From: an uncultured Alphaproteobacteria bacterium
GTDB lineage: Bacteria; Pseudomonadota; Alphaproteobacteria; UBA8366; GCA-2717185
Assembly: GCA_943788635.1 (NCBI GenBank)
Contig: CALSRA010000040.1
Location: forward strand, 1 to 64,000
Length of the DNA: 64,000 nucleotides
Direction: 5' to 3'
In this document: positions 18,033 to 27,095 of the stretch, piece after piece
Layout of the letters: every line of letters starts with the position of its first letter
Numbering within the stretch: the stretch's first letter is position 1
Made by a program: the position numbers and the translations under genes
The notes under the pieces: model-generated
What the model saw: the letters and a program-made list of their open reading frames with translations, nothing else
Told to the model about the DNA's origin: nothing
Databases searched by the model: none

Positions 18033-18788
18033 ATGCGCTTTGAAAACAAGGTCGCACTTATCACGGGTGCAGGGCATGGCATCGGCCAGGCGATTGCCAC
18101 GAAGCTGGCATCGGAAGGCGCTAAAATTCTTGTCGTCGACATCAACCCGGACCAGGCCAGCGCCGCCGTTTCCGCCCTGCGTGATGCGGGTGCAACGGCA
18201 GAGGCATGCATTACCGATGTCAGCAAACGCGCCGATGTGGAAGCGGCCGTTGCAAAAGCCGTCGAGCTTTGGGGGAAGCTCGATATCCTCGCCTGCAGCG
18301 CGGGGCTGATGGACCGCGAGCCGTTCCTGGAAATGACCGATGAACTTTGGCATCGGGTCATCGATACAAACCTGTATGGCGGTTTCCTGTGCGGGCAGGC
18401 AGCGGCAAAACAGATGGTCAAGCAGGGTAGTGGCGGACGCATCGTTTATGTTGCGTCAAATTCGGGCATTTTCGGCGGCCGTGGTCGTGCGGCCTACGGG
18501 GCCAGCAAGGCCGGGATCATCAACCTGACCCAGTCGATGGCCATCGAGCTCGCGGAGCACAATATCTACGTCAATGCCGTCGCACCCGGACCGACCCTCA
18601 CGCGACCCGAAGTTCAAGGCGAACTCATGGGCAGCGCGCAGACGCGCATGCCGCTGGGCCGCTTCGGCACGCCGGCGGAAATCGCCGGTGTTGCGGCCTT
18701 CCTCGCCTCTGACGAATGCAGCTTCACCACTGGCCACACCTACGCCGCCGATGGCGGCTTCACGGTCGCGGGGTTGATGGAGGGCTAG
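18033..18788 (+). CDS. Short-chain dehydrogenase/reductase (SDR)
   Basis: The 251-residue classical SDR has the cofactor motif ALITGAGHGIGQAIATKLA, an Asp after beta-2 (ILVVDINPDQ) favouring NAD, an NAG-equivalent LACSAGLMDREPF, the catalytic Ser in IVYVASNSGIFGG, and YGASKAGIINL (YxxxK). The C-terminal GHTYAADGGFTVAGL is typical of FabG-like enzymes. The ATG at 18033 overlaps a TTG three bases earlier; the ribosome site CAGGAGAG favours the ATG. It would oxidise or reduce a hydroxy/keto intermediate of the same operon's pathway. Confidence 0.9.
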   Translation: MRFENKVALITGAGHGIGQAIATKLASEGAKILVVDINPDQASAAVSALRDAGATAEACITDVSKRADVEAAVAKAVELWGKLDILACSAGLMDREPFLEMTDELWHRVIDTNLYGGFLCGQAAAKQMVKQGSGGRIVYVASNSGIFGGRGRAAYGASKAGIINLTQSMAIELAEHNIYVNAVAPGPTLTRPEVQGELMGSAQTRMPLGRFGTPAEIAGVAAFLASDECSFTTGHTYAADGGFTVAGLMEG

Positions 18789-18808
18789 GCGCCTCTGAAT
18801 TCAGGCAC

Positions 18809-21484
18809 TCAGTCCAGTGCCGCACGCAACGCACTGGCAAGTTGCCGAGTCTGAAATGGCTTGCTGAGAAAAATTTTATCTGAGTTTAGAAGACCGTTTT
18901 GTTTTGCGGCCTCAGCCGAATAACCCGACATGAAAACGAACTTCAGGTCACTTCGGGTCGCACTGATTTCTTCGGCGTATTCCGGCCCACTTACCCCACC
19001 TGGCAAGACAACATCAGAAAGAACAAGATCTATCACCTGGTCCGTCGCCAAGACGTCCTTGGCCGCCGCAACATGCTGAACAGCGGTCACCTGATACCCA
19101 AGCCCCGTCAACATCCGAATAGAAAGTTTCCGCACATCAGGATCATCTTCTATCACCAGAACTGATTCATTTTGCCCCCGCGGATGGGCCTCTCGGGTCG
19201 GGCTTTCCACAACTTTAGAGACTGTCTCTGCACGCGGCAGGTAGAGAGATACCGACGTGCCCTGACCCGGCTCGCTGTAAATCGTGACATGCCCTCCGGA
19301 CTGCTTGGCAAAGCCGAACACCATCGAAAGACCAAGGCCACTGCCTTCGCCGACATCCTTCGTCGTGAAAAACGGTTCGAAGACATGCTGTACAATCTCT
19401 GGCGTCATACCAAGCCCGGTATCGGAAACCGACAGCCTGACATAGTCGCCCGCTTTTAATTCCGTCTGGGTCGCAACGTAGTCTTCGTCAAGCGTGGCGT
19501 TGTCCAGTTCGATGCTCAGTCGCCCGCCATCCGGCATCGCGTGGCACGCGTTGATCGCGAGGTTCAGAAGCGAGCTTTCCACCTGCACCCGATCGGCCAT
19601 CACGTGCCACAAATCTGTTCCCGACGACAATCCGAATTCAATCGTTTCACCCAATGTCCGCGACAGCATTCCCTGCATTTCCTCGACCAGCGATTTCACG
19701 TCGATCGGTTGCGGGCGAAGCGGCTGCCTGCGGGAAAACGCCAACATCCGTTGGGTCAGTTCGGCGCCGCGCATCGCCGCGCGAATGACAGTCTCCGCGC
19801 CCTCGGAACGCGACCCGATTTCTTCCTGCAACAGTTCGGTATTTCCGATAATGACGCCAAGCAGGTTATTGAAATCATGCGCTATGCCGCCTGTCAGTTG
19901 ACCGATAGCCTCCATCTTCTGCGCCTGCTTCAGTCTGTCCTCGATCTTGCGCTGTTCCGTCACGTCAGTATGCAGGGTCCCGGTGCCCATGACCGCACCG
20001 TCCGTGCCCAAAACAGGAAAATTTGTGACGATGACGGAATGCACCGAACCATCGGCGAACGGAACATCGAATTCCCGATCAGCATCGTCTGCCCCGGCCG
20101 GCAGGGCCAGGTTTTGGCGCATGAGAACTGCCGCCAGGTCACCTGAAAACAGGTCCGGCGCAGTCTTGCCAATAGCCGCAGCGGCAGAAACACCATACCA
20201 TTCTTCGAAGCGTGGATTGACCAGGGCAAACCGCCCCTTCTGGTCCGACAGAAAAATGGCCGATGGCGAATTTGCCACAAGGGCCCTGAATCGCTCCTCA
20301 CTTTCCCTCAAAGCCTCTTCGGTGCGCTTGCGATCGGAGATATCTCGCGCCACACACAGGATATGGCCCACGTTTTCCTGTGAATCCGCGATAGCCGACC
20401 ATGAAATGAGCGCGAGCGCGCCTGATCCGTCCGGTTTCTTCAGTTGGCCCTCCAGACTGATTGGCCCACCGTCACGGGTCACATGATAGAACCCGTACAT
20501 GGCATCCTGATGCTCATCCTCGGACATGAAATCACTGACGTGCCGCCCGGTTAATTCCGTAAGCGATGCCTGAAAGGTCCGACATGCAGCGGCATTGGCG
20601 CTACGGACAGCGCCATCCCTGTCGAAGACCAGCAGAGGGTCAAGCATGTTCCCCAATATGTCATCCAGGTAATCCTTCGAGACCGTTGTCGCTTCAAGTT
20701 CCCCTGCCATTCGCTTCAGCGAAACCGCCAGCTCGCCGATTTCATCTGACCGGTCGAAAGGAATTTCGATATCGTACCGCCCCTCGGCAATCTGGCGGGT
20801 CAGACCCGACAGCACCTTAATCGGGCGCGTCAGCCCATCAGCCACACGAATACTGAGCATCGGCAACAGCAGGATGAGGCTCGCGCACACGATCAATCCG
20901 TTCAGGAGATAGTAAGTCGTCCCTTCCGCGCTGATCGCCGCCAAAGTACCCTGAAGGTCGGCAATGTCACCCTGAACAGTCTCGAGCGAGTAGCTTATCT
21001 TGACGCCGCCGAGGAGTTGCGAACCCAGGACGATGGGCGCCACGACCTCCAGCGCACTCTCCCCAATCTTCGTCGTGACCTTGCCTGTTTCCACCGCCTG
21101 GCGCGTCACGCCATCGTCCAGTACCCGGCCATAGTTTTGCATGCCTACCGACCCGTCATGCAAAACGTGGCGATTCGCATCAAATACGAATGCGAAATTG
21201 ACGCCTTTCTGTACCGCAGCAGATCCGACTAATTCCTCGATCGAATTGACATCCACCTCGTACATGGGGTTCGCCAAATTTTCCGCCAGGTACGTCGCCA
21301 TATCGCGCGCGTATTTTTCCAGCTGCGACATCAACGCTGCCCGGGCCACGGTGGCACTGGACCGCCGCATATCCTCGTTCGTTGTCTGGAACTGGTACAA
21401 AAGCGCCCCGCCCAGCAACACGACGATGGACAGGGTAAGCGCGACGAGAGCCAGCGTGTAGCGCCCTTTGAGACCCATACTCAT
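18809..21484 (-). CDS. Membrane hybrid histidine kinase with PAS and receiver domains
   Basis: The 891-residue protein has an N-terminal membrane helix (LALVALTLSIVVLLGGALLY), a periplasmic sensor region to about residue 195, a second helix (LLNGLIVCASLILLLPML), and HAMP (GLTRPIKVLSGLTRQIAEGR). Two PAS domains follow, then HisKA (QLTGGIAHDFNNLLGVIIGN), HATPase_c (LAINACHAMPDGG; SVSDTGLGMTPEIV; GSGLGLSMVFGFAKQSGGH) and a C-terminal receiver with the phospho-Asp in VIDLVLSDVVLPGGVSG. Its ATG directly follows the stop of the PhnD-like binding protein, so the two are translationally coupled. That suggests the binding protein feeds ligand information to this kinase. Confidence 0.92.
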   Translation of the reverse strand: MSMGLKGRYTLALVALTLSIVVLLGGALLYQFQTTNEDMRRSSATVARAALMSQLEKYARDMATYLAENLANPMYEVDVNSIEELVGSAAVQKGVNFAFVFDANRHVLHDGSVGMQNYGRVLDDGVTRQAVETGKVTTKIGESALEVVAPIVLGSQLLGGVKISYSLETVQGDIADLQGTLAAISAEGTTYYLLNGLIVCASLILLLPMLSIRVADGLTRPIKVLSGLTRQIAEGRYDIEIPFDRSDEIGELAVSLKRMAGELEATTVSKDYLDDILGNMLDPLLVFDRDGAVRSANAAACRTFQASLTELTGRHVSDFMSEDEHQDAMYGFYHVTRDGGPISLEGQLKKPDGSGALALISWSAIADSQENVGHILCVARDISDRKRTEEALRESEERFRALVANSPSAIFLSDQKGRFALVNPRFEEWYGVSAAAAIGKTAPDLFSGDLAAVLMRQNLALPAGADDADREFDVPFADGSVHSVIVTNFPVLGTDGAVMGTGTLHTDVTEQRKIEDRLKQAQKMEAIGQLTGGIAHDFNNLLGVIIGNTELLQEEIGSRSEGAETVIRAAMRGAELTQRMLAFSRRQPLRPQPIDVKSLVEEMQGMLSRTLGETIEFGLSSGTDLWHVMADRVQVESSLLNLAINACHAMPDGGRLSIELDNATLDEDYVATQTELKAGDYVRLSVSDTGLGMTPEIVQHVFEPFFTTKDVGEGSGLGLSMVFGFAKQSGGHVTIYSEPGQGTSVSLYLPRAETVSKVVESPTREAHPRGQNESVLVIEDDPDVRKLSIRMLTGLGYQVTAVQHVAAAKDVLATDQVIDLVLSDVVLPGGVSGPEYAEEISATRSDLKFVFMSGYSAEAAKQNGLLNSDKIFLSKPFQTRQLASALRAALD

Positions 21485-22405
21485 TTATTGAATTTCTTCA
21501 GCCACCAACGGATAAAGCAGCCGTGCCCGGTCAAGCCCGCGCGCGGCATCGCCGGTGATTTCGTCGTATCGGGCAACCAGGTGGTATTTTTTCAGGACAT
21601 CCCGACCTACCGAATCATTATGCATTTCCAGCAGAATCTGCTTGATCCGCGCCTTCAGCTCCGGGCGCAGCCCCGCCCGAACAAGGCTTGCAGAACGCAT
21701 GATCGGCTCGCTTTTATGTATAATGACCAGGTTTGTCTTCAGGGGCACCGGCATTCTATCGGCAGACTCCCAGTCACCGGTGCTGAACGCACCCGCATCC
21801 GAGATTCCCCGTGCCACCCATGCCCCTATATTGACTTCCTTTTTTGCAAACGCGAAACCCACCTGGTCCGCGGGAAACGCCTCTCTTGGCGAAATTTCTG
21901 ACGCTTCGAAACCATGGTGCTTCAAGATGGCCAACGGCAGAAGGAATGCGCTTGTCGACCCCCGATCTTCGAAAGCAATTGTCTTACCGCGCAATCCTTC
22001 AATAGAACGGATGCTACTGTCACTGCGGGCAAAAATAACCGTGCGGTATTCGAATTTTCCCTTCTTCCATTCACGCAGCAGGAACTCCGCGCCGACCGCT
22101 TCCTCGAGATAGAGACCTGAAAAGACAGTTTCAGAAAACAGATCGACAGCGCCGTCGCTCAGCAGGCGGGCCATCTCTGCATTGTTCCTGGCGACGATCG
22201 CAGCGCCGCCATAAATCCCGACGTCGCCGAGCCTTTCCGCCAGATAGCCGGCCATCGCTTCAAGCTGCACAATCTGCGACTTGGGGTTTGATGAAACCAC
22301 GCCAACCACAAGGATTTGCGCCCTTTCAACAAACGGCTCGGCGTCCGCCCCTGACCACCAGACACAGACCACCAGAACGTTCATCCAGCAGGCAATGCGT
22401 TTCAA
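21485..22405 (-). CDS. PhnD-like periplasmic binding protein (sensor partner)
   Basis: The 306-residue protein has an export signal (MNVLVVCVWWSGADAEPF) followed by ILVVGVVSSNPKSQIVQLEA. It belongs to the phosphate/phosphonate-type binding-protein group: LLSDGAVDLFSETVFSGLYL, IEGLRGKTIAFEDRGSTSAF and FPADQVGFAFAKKEVNIGAW match the hinge and ligand-loop order of PhnD-like proteins. No ABC permease or ATPase is adjacent. Instead the stop abuts the start codon of a hybrid histidine kinase, a known arrangement for periplasmic ligand sensors. The ligand cannot be told from sequence. Confidence 0.85.
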   Translation of the reverse strand: MKRIACWMNVLVVCVWWSGADAEPFVERAQILVVGVVSSNPKSQIVQLEAMAGYLAERLGDVGIYGGAAIVARNNAEMARLLSDGAVDLFSETVFSGLYLEEAVGAEFLLREWKKGKFEYRTVIFARSDSSIRSIEGLRGKTIAFEDRGSTSAFLLPLAILKHHGFEASEISPREAFPADQVGFAFAKKEVNIGAWVARGISDAGAFSTGDWESADRMPVPLKTNLVIIHKSEPIMRSASLVRAGLRPELKARIKQILLEMHNDSVGRDVLKKYHLVARYDEITGDAARGLDRARLLYPLVAEEIQ

Positions 22406-22649
22406 GGCAGGTCTCCCGCAGTTCAGCTTCGATTTCCCGCAACTTTTGCCGCGCGCCAGTCACCCTCTAACGACCGCGCCAAAATTAACGGAATTATCGT
22501 AGCCCACGACGGTTAACTTAACGTTATTGGTAACGTCTTACCGGAATCGCGCCCGATCCCGCAGGCGTCATCAACCCGATGAGCCCCCCTGTGACGGAGA
22601 AGGGACAACAAACGCAACCCCGGAAACTCCGGCCAAAGTATAATGTTGT

Positions 22650-23465
22650 CTAGTCGTCGCCGTCTTTCTGCATGGCCTCCCAGTCATACAGCGGCGGTTC
22701 CTTGGCCGCGAAGCGCCGAACAGCTTCCTTGTGGAAATCGGTATCGCGGCAGATCGACTGCCCCATCGCCTCCATTTCCGACAGGGTCCGGATATCCTGA
22801 TTATAGGATTGGTTAAGGATATTCTTGGCAACGCCGATTGCGGCGGTCGGCGCCTTGGACAATTTCCTGGCGAAGGCCCGGGCTTCTTCCATTGCCGTAT
22901 CCTGGCCGACGACATCGTAGATCAGGCCAATCTGCTTCGCTTCTTCGGCATAGACGCGCCGCGCCGTGAATATCAGTTCACGGGCCTTCTGCATCCCGAT
23001 CAGTCGCGGCAGAATGTAAAACCCGCCCCAATCGGGGATGAGACCGATACGGGCGAATGCCTGCATGAAGAAACCGCGCGGGGTCGCCATCACGAAATCC
23101 GCCGTCAGCGCGATATTCGCACCGGCCCCCGCCGCCGCGCCATCGACCAATGCGATGACGGGAACTTCAATATTCGTCAAATCGAACAGCGTGTTGTGAA
23201 AGGCGCGCATCATGTTGCGCTGGTCGGGTGCCCGATTGCTTCGCGTGCCCATCGCCTTGACGTCACCGCCCGCACAAAATGCCCGGCCGGCCCCCGTGAG
23301 GATCATCGCCTTGATGTCCTTTCCCGCGCGCTTCTTGATCTCCCCCAGCGCATGCGTCACATCCTCGCGCATTTCGGGGGTCAGGGCATTGCGCGCCTCG
23401 GGCCGGTTCAGTGTGACTGTCGCGATCTCCTCGCTGACATCGAATAGGATATGCCTGTATTCCAT
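22650..23465 (-). CDS. Enoyl-CoA hydratase/isomerase (crotonase) family
   Basis: This 271-residue crotonase contains VTLNRPEARNALTPEMREDV, the first oxyanion-hole segment LTGAGRAFCAGGDVKAMG, and the second, VIALVDGAAAGAGANIALTA, followed by FARIGLIPDWGGFYILPRLI. The Ala-Gly-Ala pattern and an Asp rather than Glu near the active position (IPDWGG) suggest hydratase or isomerase chemistry of unknown acyl-CoA. Its C-terminal YNQDIRTLSEMEAMGQSICR is normal. It stands alone between the PhnD-like operon and a divergent TauE gene. Confidence 0.9.
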   Translation of the reverse strand: MEYRHILFDVSEEIATVTLNRPEARNALTPEMREDVTHALGEIKKRAGKDIKAMILTGAGRAFCAGGDVKAMGTRSNRAPDQRNMMRAFHNTLFDLTNIEVPVIALVDGAAAGAGANIALTADFVMATPRGFFMQAFARIGLIPDWGGFYILPRLIGMQKARELIFTARRVYAEEAKQIGLIYDVVGQDTAMEEARAFARKLSKAPTAAIGVAKNILNQSYNQDIRTLSEMEAMGQSICRDTDFHKEAVRRFAAKEPPLYDWEAMQKDGDD

Positions 23466-23842
23466 CTGAACCTCCCTGATTACAACTAGCCGACATGCGG
23501 CGACGGCAGCTTATCAGACGAGTCGCGGGCGGCGCCACCGGTACCCCATGTGAAGACACCGCGGCGAAGCACTACGAAATGGCGCTATTTAATACCCAGG
23601 ACAACCTATTGGGTTACCGCAAATTCATCTCTCGCAAGAACTCATGACGACAAAGCGGAAAGCTTCAGGAAATAGCCGCTATCCTGAAGAGAATTTCCAA
23701 ATCTGCATTGACTATCAATGGACAAGCGCAGATCATCGCGGGCGCGGCAAAGCCCTTCAGATCGATAAACCGGTTTACCGGCCGACGACCACCCAAGAAG
23801 TGGCAGGCCCGCAGCAGGCCCTGGAACTACGGCGGCCCCGGT
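23466..23842. other. Intergenic region between crotonase and TauE genes
   Basis: The 377-bp gap separates two divergent genes and should hold both promoters. An open frame extends the TauE gene upstream to 23708, but that extension is basic and unlike any exporter N-terminus. No RNA gene, repeat or clear operator is visible. Confidence 0.4.
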
Positions 23843-24763
23843 ATGTTTTTGTATCTCCCGATCGCCGAGATTTCGGTGAACGTGATTGTTTTTCTCAGTC
23901 TCGGAATCGCGGTCGGAACGCTTTCGGGCATCTTTGGCGTGGGCGGTGGGTTTTTGATGACCCCGCTCCTGATATTTTTTGGCATTCCCCCCGCCGTCGC
24001 CGTCGGCACCGAAGCCAATCAAATCGTCGCATCCTCCGTTTCCGGCGTGCTCGCCCATTGGCGACGCGGCAATGTCGACTTCAAGATGGGCTCCATCCTG
24101 CTGATTGGCGGCATCATCGGCTCCACATTCGGTGTGTGGCTGTTCAGGGTGCTGCGTGAACTGGGTCAGATCGACCTTGTCATCATGCTGTCCTATGTCA
24201 TCTTCCTTGGCACCATCGGGCTTTTGATGTTCGTGGAGAGCCTGCGCACAATGGTGCGCAGCCGGAGCGGCGCCGGCAGCCGCCGCAAGCTGCATCAGCA
24301 CAATTTCCTGCACGGCCTGCCGTTCAAGATGCGGTTTCGGCGGTCGAAGCTCTATATCAGCGCGCTGCTGCCGCTGCTGATCGGCGTCATCGTCGGTATC
24401 CTGTCGGCGATCATGGGTGTCGGTGGCGGGTTCATCATGGTGCCCGCCATGATATATCTGCTTGGCATGCCGACATCCGTCGTGGTCGGAACCTCGCTGT
24501 TCCAGATCATCTTCGTCACAGCCAACGCCACATTCCTTCAGGCAACATTCAACCAGACAGTCGATGTCGTACTGGCGCTACTGTTGATGGTTGGCGCCGT
24601 GATCGGCGCGCAGATCGGCACGCAGCTCGGCGCGAAACTGCGCGGCGAACAACTGCGTATCCTTCTGGCGTTGATGGTGCTCGCCGTATGCAGCAAGATC
24701 GTTTACGACCTTGTTGCAACCCCCGACGAGTTGTTCATCATGGTAACCGGAGCGGCACATTGA
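23843..24763 (+). CDS. TauE/SafE family sulfite-type anion exporter
   Basis: The roughly 306-residue inner-membrane protein has two related halves, each opening with the family signature: GTLSGIFGVGGGFLMTPLLI and GILSAIMGVGGGFIMVPAMI. At least seven hydrophobic segments are visible, with a cytoplasmic basic loop (RSRSGAGSRRKLHQHN) between the halves. TauE/SafE proteins export sulfite, sulfoacetate or similar anions. I place the start at MFLYLPIAEISVNV; an upstream Met at 23708 would add a basic segment without homology. The TIGR02186 gene overlaps its end by 4 bases, and a TusA-like gene follows, arguing for a sulfur-related transcription unit. Confidence 0.9.
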   Translation: MFLYLPIAEISVNVIVFLSLGIAVGTLSGIFGVGGGFLMTPLLIFFGIPPAVAVGTEANQIVASSVSGVLAHWRRGNVDFKMGSILLIGGIIGSTFGVWLFRVLRELGQIDLVIMLSYVIFLGTIGLLMFVESLRTMVRSRSGAGSRRKLHQHNFLHGLPFKMRFRRSKLYISALLPLLIGVIVGILSAIMGVGGGFIMVPAMIYLLGMPTSVVVGTSLFQIIFVTANATFLQATFNQTVDVVLALLLMVGAVIGAQIGTQLGAKLRGEQLRILLALMVLAVCSKIVYDLVATPDELFIMVTGAAH

Positions 24764-25512
24764 TAGCGGCAGTCAGCATATTCGGCCTCTGGCTGGCCGT
24801 CCTCCTCCAGGGCACCGCCGCCGCCAGCACCGAAAATCCCGTTGTCGTGGATCTGTCGAAGGACTTTGTCGCCATCACCGCCGGATTTACCGGCACGGAA
24901 GTTCTGCTATTCGGCACAACCGCCGGCAAGGGGCAGGTCGTTGTCATTGTCGAAGGCCCTGCCGTGAACGCCACCATCCGTCACAAGGAACGGGTTGCGG
25001 GAATCTGGGTCAATGGCGATGAAGTGGCATTTGAAAATGTCCCCGCTTTTTATCAGGTTCTCGCGACCGGCAGTCTTGACGAATGGCTTCCGCTGCCGCT
25101 CCGCGAAACCAACCAGATAGGCGTTGAATATCTGCAAATCCGCCCATTGGGCGATGTCGACCCCGCAACCGCGGCCGAATACCGCAACGCACTGATTCGA
25201 AACAAGCAACTGGCCGGGCATTACGGCAAGGTCGAAGGCCGCATGACAATCGTCGGCGGAAGGCTGTTCCGCAGCACGGTTTTCTTCCCAGCCGATGTCC
25301 CCGTCGGCGTCTATAATATCCGGACGTATCTGATCGACAACAAACGCGTTGTAAGCTCACAGGTCATGCCACTGACCATCAACAAGACCGGCCTTGAAGC
25401 CGACCTTTACCGTGTTGCACACAAGCACAGCGCCCTGTATGGCATCGCCGCCATCGTGATCGCGATTCTGGCGGGGCTGGGCGGCAACATGCTTTTCCGC
25501 AGGAACCGATAG
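24760..25512 (+). CDS. TIGR02186 / Alph_Pro_TM membrane protein
   Basis: The roughly 250-residue protein, started at TTG 24760 overlapping the TauE stop, has a signal sequence (IFGLWLAVLLQGTAAASTEN), a beta-rich periplasmic domain (LSKDFVAITAGFTGTEVLLF, IVEGPAVNATIRHKERVAGI, SLDEWLPLPLRETNQIGVEY) and a single C-terminal membrane helix (ALYGIAAIVIAILAGLGGN). This matches the alphaproteobacterial Alph_Pro_TM family (TIGR02186), which habitually sits beside TauE/SafE exporters. Its task is not established; a periplasmic accessory to the exporter is the simplest idea. Confidence 0.85.
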   Translation: MIAAVSIFGLWLAVLLQGTAAASTENPVVVDLSKDFVAITAGFTGTEVLLFGTTAGKGQVVVIVEGPAVNATIRHKERVAGIWVNGDEVAFENVPAFYQVLATGSLDEWLPLPLRETNQIGVEYLQIRPLGDVDPATAAEYRNALIRNKQLAGHYGKVEGRMTIVGGRLFRSTVFFPADVPVGVYNIRTYLIDNKRVVSSQVMPLTINKTGLEADLYRVAHKHSALYGIAAIVIAILAGLGGNMLFRRNR

Positions 25513-25518
25513 CAGGCA

Positions 25519-25745
25519 ATGAACAAGACACTCGACACGAAAGGGCATCATTGCCCAATTCCCGTCCTGAAGGCCCGTCGCGCGATCAAGGAAGTGGAGA
25601 TCGGCGAAATCCTGACCGTTCTGGCGACAGACCCGGCCCTCGGTTATCGATTTCCAGCATGTTCTGCAACACGACCGGCAACGAGATGGTCGAATGGACC
25701 GAGGTGGACGACGTTTTCACCTATGTCATCCGCAGGTCCGCCTGA
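25519..25745 (+). pseudogene. TusA/SirA-family sulfur carrier, two frameshifts
   Basis: The N-terminus is classic TusA: LDTKGHHCPIPVLKARRAIK with the active Cys in the CPxP motif. The frame breaks at CCC 25637-25639, where dropping one C gives SVIDFQH. A second extra base near 25661 returns to FCNTTGNEMVEWTEVDDVF and VIRRSA, ending at TGA 25743-25745. Repaired, it would be a normal sulfur-transfer protein of about 75 residues. It lies 6 bp after the TIGR02186 gene, in the TauE sulfur cluster. Both lesions are single bases, and the first is in a homopolymer. Confidence 0.75.
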
Positions 25746-25748
25746 GGC

Positions 25749-27010
25749 TTACGTCGTAATCAGCACGGCGCGGAAGTCGTTGACGTTTGTCAGGGTCGGC
25801 CCCGTCATGACCAGGTCGTCAAGCGCGGCGAAATAGCTGTAACCGTCATTATCCGCAAGCCGGGACCGCGCATTCATGCCCGCCGCCGCCGCACGGGACA
25901 GCGTATCGGCCGTTACGATCACCCCTGCATTATCCTCGCTACCATCGATCCCGTCCGTGTCGCAGGCAATGGCCGATATGCCGGGCGCACCGTCCAGGGC
26001 GATGGCCAGTCCCAGCGCGAATTCCGCGTTGCGGCCGCCCCGGCCACCGCCACGAACGGTCACCGTTGTCTCTCCGCCCGATAGCAGCACCGCCGGTGCG
26101 GCAGCAGGCTGCCCATGGCGCGCGACCTGCTGCGCGATGCCGGCGAAGACATTGGCAACCTCGCGGGATTCCCCTTCGATGGCATCGCCCAGAATGACAG
26201 GCGTCACCCCAGCCGCGCGGGCGACAGCCGCCGCCGCTTCCAGCGAGGCCTGCGGTGCCGCGACCAGAATCGTCTCGCAATTGGCCAGCCGGGGGTCGCC
26301 CGGCTTCAGCGTTTCCTCGGCAGCGCGTTGCAGGCAGGTGGCGACAGATTCCGGTGGCACTACGCCATAACGGGCCAGTATTTCCTGCGCCTGCGCGAAA
26401 CTGGTCGGGTCCGGCACGGTTGGCCCCGATGCAATGACGGCGGGATCGTCGCCGGGCACATCGGATATCGCCAGGGTCACGACCCGCGCGGGCGCCGCCG
26501 CCGCGGCAAGCCGGCCGCCCTTGATCGCCGATATATGTTTGCGAATGCAATTCATCTCCGAGATATTTGCGCCGCTGCGCAGCAACGCCCGATTCACGGC
26601 GATTTTGTCTTCCAGACTGATCCCCGGCACGGCAGCGTCATCAGCGCTGAGCCACCACCGGAAATCAGGCAGATGACGAGATCATCCGCGGTCAACCCGG
26701 AAACCTGTTCGAGAATTTCCAGCGCCGCAGCGGCCCCCGCTAAATCCGGAACCGGATGGGAGGCTTCCACAATCTTAATCTGGTCGCAGGCGACATGATG
26801 CCCATAGCGCGTCACGACGAGCCCCGATAGCGGGCCATCCCAATGCTGTTCCAACACCCGTGCCATAGCTGCCGAGGCCTTGCCTGCGCCGATGACCACG
26901 GTGCGGCCACGCGGCTTCGGCGGCAGGTGAGACGGAATGCACAATGCCGGCTGTGCGGCATCGACAGCGGCCTGAAAAAGGCCGGTAAGAAACGGACGCG
27001 GGGAAATCAC
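25749..27010 (-). pseudogene. Glycerate 2-kinase (MOFRL/GckA type), one frameshift
   Basis: The N-terminal part reads ISPRPFLTGLFQAAVDAAQ, VVIGAGKASAAMARVLEQH and VICLISGGGSALMTLP. A missing base near 26630 (G for GG) breaks the frame before VPGISLEDKIAVNRALLRSG. The rest shows MNCIRKHISAIKGGRLAAAA, LAISDVPGDDPAVIASGPTV, LLSGGETTVTVRGGGRGGRN and the terminal TNVNDFRAVLI of the MOFRL domain. This enzyme makes 2-phosphoglycerate from glycerate and ATP, linking glyoxylate or tartronate routes to glycolysis. I use the GTG at 27010, where family-like sequence begins. The single missing base may be a base-calling error. Confidence 0.85.
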
Positions 27011-27095
27011 GATACTTCTAAACCTTGCAGTAGGGGAAAATTTTCGCCGGATAATAACGCAAATCCGGGCAGCGGGAAATTGCGATAATTGGCGA

